NCBI GenBank assembly: GCA_023053685.1
Contig: JALIGW010000013.1
Span: 12,178,001-12,242,000, forward strand
Length of the DNA stretch: 64,000 nt
Source of the DNA: Diadophis punctatus similis
Lineage: Eukaryota; Chordata; Lepidosauria; Squamata; Dipsadidae
Reading direction: 5' to 3'
Shown here: in pieces, positions 56,575-64,000 of the stretch
Layout of the letters: each line of letters starts with the position of its first letter
How positions within the stretch are numbered: position 1 is the stretch's first letter
Translations under genes and position numbers: made by a program
The notes under the pieces: generated by a model
What the model was told of the DNA's origin: nothing
The model's input: the letters and a program-made list of their open reading frames with translations, nothing else
Databases searched by the model: none

Positions 56575-56685
56575 AACCAACCAACCAACCAACCAACCAA
56601 ACAAACAAACAAACAAATAAACAAATAAACAAACAAACAAATAAATAAATAAATAAATAAACAAATAAATAAATAAATAAATGCA
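56575..56685. repeat. CCAA / ACAA / AATA compound microsatellite
   Basis: (CCAA)n at 56575-56600 shading into (ACAA) and (AATA) units up to 56685. Confidence 0.93.
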
Positions 56686-56952
56686 ATCACACTTGGAGAT
56701 AAATCTGAGTGGCTGCCTCAGAGAAAAATTCTCCACACATTCTGGAGGGTGAGAGGTTCACTGAGGATGGGCTCCCGTAGAAATCCGAAAGCTTGGAAGA
56801 ATAAACATCTGGTCCCAGTGACCGACTCAGATTGGATCCTGCAGAAAAAATATTGCTTTCTAGGTATAACTAGATCAAAGAATTTGATAGATTTAGAGAA
56901 ATGTTTTATCAGGTCATGTTGTCTATCACTGATAAAAAGGCAAAGCACTCCA

Positions 56953-57022
<70 letters not shown>

Positions 57023-57038
57023 CATCTATCCATCCATC

Positions 57039-57120
<82 letters not shown>

Positions 57121-57121
57121 T
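56953..57121. repeat. (CTGT)n + (CTAT)n compound microsatellite
   Basis: About 16 CTGT units (56955-57019), a short mixed block (atccatctatccatccatc), then about 20 CTAT units to 57121. It makes poly-Cys/Leu/Ser frames that are artefacts. Confidence 0.96.
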
Positions 57122-57268
57122 TTAATATTCACCAGAATTCACTCTACATTAAGGAAATGGTTACCGGCAGATTTTCAATAAACTTCTGTTTTGTATGATG
57201 GTTGGTTTGTCCATACACTTTCATCAAGGCAGTGTCTTCATTATTACACAGAATGCCATATAGGTGTG

Positions 57269-57622
57269 TGTCACGATGTGGATATTGCCAGTTGAGCATC
57301 TCTACTATTTCTAGGTTTACTGTATTTTCTAATCAAGCAGACATGTGATATGTTTTACTACGCATGTGTGCATTCCAGGAGTCTCCTCCTTCCTTCGTCT
57401 CATCTGAGCCTCGCCCGAGGCAGACGTGAATTCTTAGCTGAGAAAATGTAGCTTATTTAAGGTTTATATTCTTTTGTTACTTTTGTACTGAAATAAATAT
57501 TTTATTAATTAGAATTGAATCTCGGTTTTATTTTCTAAGTCAGAATGACTTCGAAGAAGCAAGATCTTATATCACCTCTTTGATAGGAAAATTCCTATCC
57601 GTCAGTGTGATTAATCATTACA
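57269..57622. mobile_element. Possible LTR fragment
   Basis: TGTCACGATG at the start and a closing ...ATTACA, with promoter-like atttaaggttt and AATAAA (about 57492). No target duplication was found, so the boundaries are doubtful. Confidence 0.3.
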
Positions 57623-57639
57623 GGCACAACTTCCTTTTC

Positions 57640-58375
57640 ATTTTTTTAAAATTAAGCTTCATTATAGGATAAAAATATAGAAGAAACAAAAATTAGAAAA
57701 ATAAGAGAAAAGTGCAAAGAAAGTAATGACTTCCAACTTTCTTTGGTGCAGTAGATTGCAAAAATAATGTAACATTAATCTTTCGCTTAACATTTCACAA
57801 CATTTCAAGCCATTTTTATAATTCAAAATAATTCTAATCTTTGAAACATACAATCACATTTTAATTTTTGCAGTTTCAAGCAAAAAGTCCACGAGTGATT
57901 TTCAAATAGAAACAAAACTGTTAGATAAATTCTTGTTTTTAATTAAAACAGTCAATTTTGCCATCTTTGCTAACTCCATCATCTTTACTGTTCACTCTTT
58001 CATTGTGGGAGTTAATGTGTCTTTCCATCTTTGAGCATATAAGGTTATTGCTGCTGTCAACATATACCATAACAAAGTTCCACTTTTTCTTTCAATTTCT
58101 TTATCTATCAAACCTAAAAGGAAAATTTCTGGTTTCAGTTTTATATTTATGTTGAGATTCTTCTGAATTAGAGGAAAAATCTGACCCCAATATTTCTTTC
58201 CTTTATCCACCAGAAATGATTAAAAAAATCCTCTTTGCAGTTGTGTTTCCAAAATATATTTGAAACTCCGTCATCCATTTTTGGCAATTATTCAGGCATT
58301 AAATACCAACGATACATCATCTTATAAAATTTTTCTTTCAAATTATAATTCAATGTGCTTTTCAATCCATTAGTC
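57640..58375 (-). mobile_element. L1-type LINE, ORF2 C-terminus and 3' UTR
   Basis: The minus frame 57992-58210 reads KKYWGQIFPLIQKNLNINIK, KPEIFLLGLIDKEIERKSGT, LLWYMLTAAITLYAQRWKDT, LTPTMKE: the pattern of the L1 ORF2 end (FxLLG..., LTAA..W.....PT). The upstream part (toward 58375) is frame-broken. Truncated and inactive. Confidence 0.8.
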
Positions 58376-58834
58376 TAGGGCTCCCCAACCCCCAGGCTGA
58401 GGCCCATTGGGAACCAGGATGTACAAATGGCAGGCAAGCAGGTGAAACTCCATTTGGACAACAAGAGTTTATAAATGAACAACAGCTTGTAAATCTTAGC
58501 AATAATGTGTTCATCATTACCACATAATGCAATTTCAAACTCACTTTTTGTATACTTAAAACTATAGCTTTTCTTATCTAAATTAACTCTTCCTTTTAAT
58601 TGTACAGGCGAAACTTCCATGCCACCTTCAATGCAATTGCATTTCTTGATGATCAGCTTGTTGTTGTTTTTTAAATCAAATTTTAGCACCGCCCATCTCA
58701 CTATCTAAATGACTCTGGAAGGTTTAAAGATAAAAAGTCATAAAATCATATAAAAGATAACAGTTAAAGCAGAATTAAAACTGAATGACAAACAGATAAA
58801 AAAGCAAGGATAAAAGATAAGTTAAAAGATAAGT

Positions 58835-58970
58835 GAGAGCCCCAACACTTGCGACCTTCAAGGAGAGACTGGACTGCCATCTGTCTCAAATGGTGTAGGA
58901 ACTCCTGCTTGAGCAGGGGGTTGGACTAGATGACCTACAAAGTCCCTTCCAACTCTAATAATAAATCTAA
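58835..58970 (+). mobile_element. CR1-type LINE 3' end
   Basis: ccaacacttgcgaccttcaa, gcagggggttggactagatg, cccttccaactctaataata, then (AAATCT) units. The classical CR1 ending. Confidence 0.8.
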
Positions 58971-59170
58971 ATCTAAAAGGCAGAGGGAACTGTTGCATGC
59001 ACTCTTAGATCCCCATGTAGTTTAGTAGACTATAAAATAATGCATGTCTAAAATGGACTGTGCATAAGAATTGTATTCAAATCATGTACACTAAATGCCA
59101 ACCAATTACCATTTGAGACATCCCAAATTCTATTTTGAGGTATTATATATAGTATAATATATATTCCCAC

Positions 59171-59529
59171 CAGGAGTGGGTTCTAACTTACCTCGCTGCC
59201 GGTTTACTTCCTCCTGCGCTGCGTGGGCGTGGGCGCACTTTGTGTGCACGCATGCGCAGTGCCAAAAGAATTTTAAATTCCCCAAAAAAAGCCAAAAACA
59301 AGATGGTGATGCATGCGCAGTGCCAGAAACTCAGTTTCTGCGCATGCACAGAAGGAAAAAAACCAGGGAAAAAATCCCCCCAAAATTCAAAAAAAATTAA
59401 AAAAAAAAGAGATGCCGGCATCCACGGACTGGCACTGACAGAACGGGTTCCGTGACATCATCATGACATCACCAGCGGCTTCCTACCAGTTCGGGCAAAC
59501 GGGTCCAAACCGGGAGGAACCCACCTCTG
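59171..59529. mobile_element. Non-autonomous hAT, 359 bp, TSD attcccac
   Basis: Ends CAGGAGTGGGTTCTAACTTA and GGGAGGAACCCACCTCTG; perfect 8-bp duplication attcccac (59163-59170, 59530-59537). Interior: repeated tgcatgcgcagtgccag motifs (59260s and 59310s). The same end type (CAGGGGCGGGTTCC) occurs at 63306. Confidence 0.9.
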
Positions 59530-59694
59530 ATTCCCACATTGGAAACAGAAACTGAAAATCCTGATTCTTTTGACGATATGAATGCAGAATATTGGTCAAA
59601 ATGAGTTCCATGCTATGTGAATTATCAGTAAAGGTTACAATATTGTTTCAATTGTTTAAGGACTGTATTGTGTATTTTACAATGTTAACTATTA

Positions 59695-59860
59695 AAGGGG
59701 CGTGCATAAGTGCACCATTGAGCCTACCGTCCCTGTCCTACTGTCCTATTGCCTAATTTACCTGTACCTACTTTGCTAATGTTTATGTTTATACCAATAC
59801 CTACTATCTTGTACATGTCTGACAAACAAATAAATAAATAAAAATAAATAAAACTCAAGG
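59695..59860 (+). mobile_element. LINE 3' end (same family as 55190)
   Basis: ggggcgtgcataagtgcacc matches the inverted gtgcacttatgcacgcccct at 55333. It ends with (AAAT) units at 59829-59855. Confidence 0.75.
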
Positions 59861-59890
59861 GACTTCTATTATTTACATTGCAATAGAATG

Positions 59891-59937
<47 letters not shown>

Positions 59938-59985
59938 CAGTACCTACCTACCTACCTACCCATCCATCTATCTATCTATCTATTC
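59891..59985. repeat. (TCTG)n + (CTAC)/(CATC)/(TATC) microsatellite
   Basis: About 11 TCTG units, then ctacctac, catccatc and tatctatc runs. It abuts the transposase remnant and may mark a breakpoint. Confidence 0.93.
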
Positions 59986-61190
59986 TTTTATATTGAATAA
60001 AGTTTTAAGTGACTCATCATTTTGCATTTCCGAGAGTTCTTCTTGATACTGCATTGAAACATCAGATAGATCCACCAGCACTGTCTGCACTACCCATGTT
60101 GGAAAATCAATTTGTTTTAAATCAGAATTTTTTTCTTTCAAATCAGAGGCCAATATTTTCAGATGATCCACAATGACAAGTACAGCAGCATCAGTCACCC
60201 CACATTTTTTTAGCCAATGAAACATGTCAAAATTTTTGTCATAAATATTTTTTGACATAACTCTATAAATGTAATGAAGCCAAATATCTTCACCTTTGCA
60301 TCAACAAGAGTTTTATTTGTTCCTTGAAGATGTTTATTCAACATATTCAGTTTTTCAAAGATGTCTGCTAAATAACTCACAAATGCTTTACCATCAATGG
60401 TTAGCATTTGCTTCATTTCAGGCTTGTCACTTAAAAAGTCACCAAGAACATCAAATAGTTCCATGTATCTTTTCAATTTCCCTTTGAGAGCCACCTTACC
60501 TCAGGGTGAAGTACAAGTGTCACATGGTCTGCATTTTTATTTTCACAAAATTTCTTGAAGAGACACTCACATTTGGCATTAGCTTTGATAGCATTTATAC
60601 ATTTTATAACTGATTTTAGTACCTCATTAAGAACAGGAGAAATATTTTTGGACACTAAGTTCTCTCTATGAATAACACAGTGCACAAGAAGCATTTCTGG
60701 ATTCTCATCTTTCATCAATTTTAAGCAGCCATTTCTCTTGCCCATCATAACAAGAGCACCATCTGCAGCACAATGTTTTCATTGATATATTATTGACATC
60801 TATGCAATTTTTTAGTTTATTATATATATCAGTAGTGGTTGTGGTGGTCTCTAATGATTTACAGAATAACATTTCTTCAGCAAATTCACCTTTATCAATA
60901 TATCTTGCATAGGTTAGTAACACGGTCTCATTGTCTCTCAGAATTGATTCATCCACTGATAATTTTCTTGATTTCAGATTTTCAACAAGTTGTTTTCAAT
61001 ATCTTTCAATATCTTCACTCATTTCATCTATTCTTCTGCTAACAGTATTGTTACTGAGTGGCATGGCTTTCACATCTTTGTCATTTTTTTCCAGAACTGT
61101 TTTAAGAAATGCTAATATTAATGGTTTAATTAAATCCTCCCCTATAGTATGATTTTTTCCAGATTTAGCAATGAGTAAAGAAAATCAGTT
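59985..61190 (-). pseudogene. hAT transposase remnant (SCAND3/ZBED-like family), frameshifted
   Basis: Minus-strand pieces in three frames follow one hAT transposase of the ZBED5/SCAND3 type: KNHTIGEDLIKPL and MPLSNNTVSRRIDEMSEDIE (about 61020-61150), VDESILRDNETVLLTYARYI (about 60930), the acidic/HIS block LLVHCVIHRENLVSKN (about 60660), EVRWLSKGN (60475), FVSYLADIFEKLNMLNKHLQ (about 60350) and FPTWVVQTVLVDLSDVSMQY (about 60080). The N-terminal BED zinc finger and the C-terminal dimerisation part are missing, and at least three frameshifts exist, one from a repeated gatattga block near 61010. The element's right terminus lies at 61292. Confidence 0.88.
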
Positions 61191-61292
61191 GGCCGGCACG
61201 CACATGCGCACTGGAGCTGAGCTAGGGCAACGGCTCGCATGCCAGCAGATATGGCTCCGTGTGGCACGCATGCCATATGTTCGCCATCACAG
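61191..61292. mobile_element. Right end of the hAT element bearing the transposase (CAGTGATGGCGAACC family)
   Basis: ttggccggcacgcacatgcg, ggagctgagctagggcaacg, catatgttcgccatcacag: the same terminal 100 bases as copies A (4757) and B (14181). It directly joins the transposase 5' part, linking the short copies to this transposase. The left end is lost. Confidence 0.85.
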
Positions 61293-61425
61293 ACCTAGAC
61301 TTATATACCACTTTTACAGTGCTTTACAGCCCTCTCTAAGCGGTTTATAGAGTCAGCATATTGCTCCAACAGGTTGGGTCCTCATTTTACTGACCTCAGA
61401 AGGATGTAAGGCTGAGTCAACCTTG
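61293..61425 (-). mobile_element. tRNA-derived squamate SINE, 3' half only
   Basis: acctagacttatataccact, gccctctctaagcggtttat, gcatattgctccaacaggtt, gtaaggctgagtcaacctt: minus orientation, the head is missing. It abuts the hAT end, so the hAT may have inserted into the SINE. Confidence 0.75.
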
Positions 61426-62960
61426 CTTCCAAAACCAGAAGAATCTTTAGAACCTGTGATTCCGTCCCACTTGTCTGTGAAGAGAGCAATACTCCACCAT
61501 ACAGAAGCATAGTCATGTGCTCTCATTGATGGTGTTCATAAGCAAAAGCTATTGAAGACAGGAATACTATGTCATACCCAGTGAACTTAGGGCATAACTT
61601 TCTTTATCAATTACAATGCAAGGATCATACTATGGTATGAGATCAGAAGGAAACCTGAAATGCCTACTTTTTGGTATTTCCAAAAAGAAGCTTAGCCTTA
61701 AGGTGCTTCTTTAGTAATATGATAGCATAACCATTTATTTATCTGTTAATTAAAAATCTGTGCCGATATAAAAATACATTTCTAGTTAAAGCTGAATTTG
61801 AGGATTCAGGTTGCCACTGGGTTCATTCTCAGACCTTCATGCTGGTGATATCTGCACTATATCATCATCATCATCATCATCAAATGTATATCCTGTCCGG
61901 CTCCCAGGCAGTTATATCTGGGAATTATTATAATATACAATAATATATTTAGTGGAATATAGTATATCATAATATATTACTGATGGGAAAGCGGGAAAGG
62001 AGAAAAGAATCCTAGTTATTACCAGTACCAAATTAATGAGTTCTTTGTTTCCTTGTCTAATTCATAAGCAGTGACCAACACTTGCTTCACAGGAACTGAG
62101 TGTTTCAAGCTGTCAGGTGCTTCTTTGATCTTCTACTGCCTGAAGGGACAAGGTGACAAGATCCCCTTTTATATGTCCTTTTCTTGGCCTTGGCCCAGCT
62201 CATGGTGTCTTTCAAGATTCTTTGGGGGTTTTTGTGAGACATGTGAACAATGAAACTAACCTGAATGTGTCACAGCAGGGCAAGAGATCAATTATGCTCC
62301 CTTGAGCATAATTTTGACAGCCATTGTGACCTGCTCAGTTCTCTCACTTGATATATTTTCTGTCTCATATAAACACAATTTAGAATTGTTACCCATTGTA
62401 AGGAAGCCTTAGTGGGACTGAAAGGGATTTAGTGATTAAAATTACATACATTTCTAACATTAAAACAATATTGGTAAATGAATGAAAACATTTAATTTAA
62501 TAGATTTTCCCCCACACCCCAGCAATGTATGCGTGCCGTCTTAGAAAAAGCATTTATTCCTGCATAATAAAGAGGTGAAAAAGAAGTGTAATTTCTCTAA
62601 TAAATGTCAGACACTGCAGTTCTTATGAATACAGGTATTAAAACTAATTAAGGCTTAAATGTTAATTGTGCTAAGTTTTTATATTCACTTACGAGATTTT
62701 GAATGTATTACTCTAAGTGACTTAAATGTTGCAGCAGCCCTTATGAAGTGCTTTCCCTTATTTTACATTGTTTATGTGACCTTGAAGAACATATGAGATC
62801 TGGTTTGGGAATATAAGATGTAAACCCCACAATAAAAAAAAACATTTCATAATTCATTTGAGGCAATGGAGTGACAGTTTCACAGGTGAGGTTCGAAAAC
62901 CTGCTCTTGGATATTTTCAAGCTTTGAAAGCAGAACTTTTAAAATGATGATAATTAATTT
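61426..62960. other. Upstream flank, nothing recognised
   Basis: A+T-rich intergenic DNA with a short (ATC) run at 61863-61881. No exon of a neighbour gene is seen. Confidence 0.45.
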
Positions 62961-62989
62961 TAAGTAGCATGAGACAACCTGTGAACCAT

Positions 62990-63215
62990 CATCGTTTGAA
63001 AGATATTTCCTGCCAAAGAAACAAGATGACCACAGGCAGAGGGGAAAGCAGTGGGAGCAGGAGTGACTTCACTCTTCCTGCCAGCTTCCCCATTGATTTT
63101 CCTTGTAGGAAGCTGGCAGGGAGTGGAAATTATGATCTCGTGACTATGGTCGACTAGGGTGGCATAACAGTGCAGCAGCACTGAAACAGCCATAACTTGC
63201 CAAATTTCAATCTCC
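62990..63215. mobile_element. Fragment of CAGGTAGTCCTCGACTTA-family DNA transposon
   Basis: Internal family phrases (ccccattgattttccttgta, gaagctggcagggagtggaa, ggtggcataacagtgcagca, cataacttgccaaatttcaa) without ends. Confidence 0.5.
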
Positions 63216-63305
63216 AACTCAGGAGTCATGGATTCCAGATTTTGGATGCATTCTATAAGTTAGCTCATTTGAGGCATTTTGCTTCAAAAACCATTGCCCT
63301 GTGAT

Positions 63306-63986
63306 CAGGGGCGGGTTCCTAATTTTTTTACTACCACTCTGTGGGCGTGGCTTATTTTGTGGGTGTGGCTTGCCGGCCATGTGACCGGGTGGGCGTGGCT
63401 TGCCGGTCATATATTAGTTATTTCAGAGAGATGTTACTACTATTTTTGCTATTTTATACCTTACATGAAAAGCTTTGCATACAAAGTGCGTGTTACACCA
63501 TGGCAACACAGCAACCTTTATATGCAGAAAATGCTATAGTTAAAAGACAAGCAAGTCTCATACAGCATTTTTGGTTTCAGTCATGGATTCCTTAGACGAA
63601 AATATTGAGGACTGTTAAAAAGAACAGTATCTTTTAACAGTCCTCAATGTTTTCGTCTAAAGAATAACAGTATAGAACTGTATAAAATTAACAGTATAAA
63701 AGGTTAAGCTTTCGGAAAACGCCCACTTTGGGAAGCTTTAGGCAAAAGCGAAGGAAAAGTGTCAAATACGAGCTTCTTATTATTTTCAAGCAAAGGGACG
63801 GGGAAAGACTTAATTGTCAGGTTTCTGGGCATGAGCAAAAGAAATTTTTAAAAAAATATTTAAAAAATGTTTTTTAAAAATGGCAGCGCCCAGGCACCGG
63901 CAACCGACCGCACCGGTACTGTGACGTCACCAGCGGGCCGCTACCGGTGCTATAGAGTGGACCGCACTGGTAGGAACCCACCACTG
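63306..63986. mobile_element. Non-autonomous hAT, 681 bp, TSD cctgtgat, with internal hairpin
   Basis: Ends CAGGGGCGGGTTCCTAATTT and TAGGAACCCACCACTG; perfect 8-bp duplication cctgtgat (63298-63305, 63987-63994). Inside, 63592-63620 and 63632-63660 form a 29-bp inverted pair (28 of 29 pairing) with an 11-base loop. Repeated gggcgtggcttgccgg motifs lie near the left end. No transposase. Confidence 0.92.
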
Positions 63987-64000
63987 CCTGTGATGCACCA

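Noticed and set aside
56749..57198. 149-codon frame with a Cys/Leu/Ser repeat tail
   Set aside because: Driven by the (CTGT)/(CTAT) microsatellite; no known domain.
57269..57622. Definite solo LTR
   Set aside because: No matching target duplication and uncertain ends, so kept only as a weak feature.
44260..64000. A neighbouring host gene upstream of TUBGCP3
   Set aside because: All protein-like frames there are LINE or transposase pieces; no spliced exon set recognised.

Overview
The window looks like vertebrate nuclear DNA from a squamate reptile, most likely a snake. Three things point that way: interrupted genes with spliced introns, a CR1/L3-type LINE family ending in pentanucleotide microsatellites (the Snake1 type described in snakes), and a dense mix of tRNA-derived SINEs, hAT elements, TA-flanked DNA transposons and L2/CR1/L1 fragments. 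The snake assignment is an inference from repeat types, not from a database match.

The only host gene recognised with confidence is TUBGCP3 (gamma-tubulin complex component 3) on the minus strand. Its start codon is at 43785 inside a CpG-rich promoter. Eleven coding exons can be placed (43710-43785, 33253-33360, 26819-26886, 23570-23647, 21300-21505, 19911-20083, 11103-11221, 10356-10481, 6984-7052, 6053-6185, 3194-3360). Together they make 1323 nt, exactly 441 codons, with every splice phase agreeing. The rest of the gene lies beyond position 1. Intron 4 has a GC-AG splice pair. Two introns carry DNA transposons within about 20 bp of the 5' splice site. The 44-64 kb part is upstream flank with no exon that I recognise.

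The most unusual object is at 30338-32689 in TUBGCP3 intron 2. It has the ends of a SPIN-type hAT transposon, a perfect 8-bp target-site duplication (ctttaaag), and about 1.95 kb of GC-rich cargo. The cargo contains the first coding exon of REPS1, with an in-frame stop and a damaged splice donor, flanked by what looks like REPS1 promoter and intron 1 DNA. It reads as host gene capture by a hAT element.

Other mobile DNA: ten hAT-like insertions counting the SPIN composite, nine of them with identifiable 8-bp duplications, plus a broken hAT transposase (59985-61190) whose element end matches three of the short copies. There are four TA-flanked elements with CCGTATTTTTCGGA-type ends, a family of elements with CAGGTAGTCCTCGACTTA-like ends, a solo LTR with 5-bp duplications (25801-26283), tRNA-type SINEs, LINE 3' ends of several clades, and many microsatellites. 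Long stretches between these show nothing I can name.
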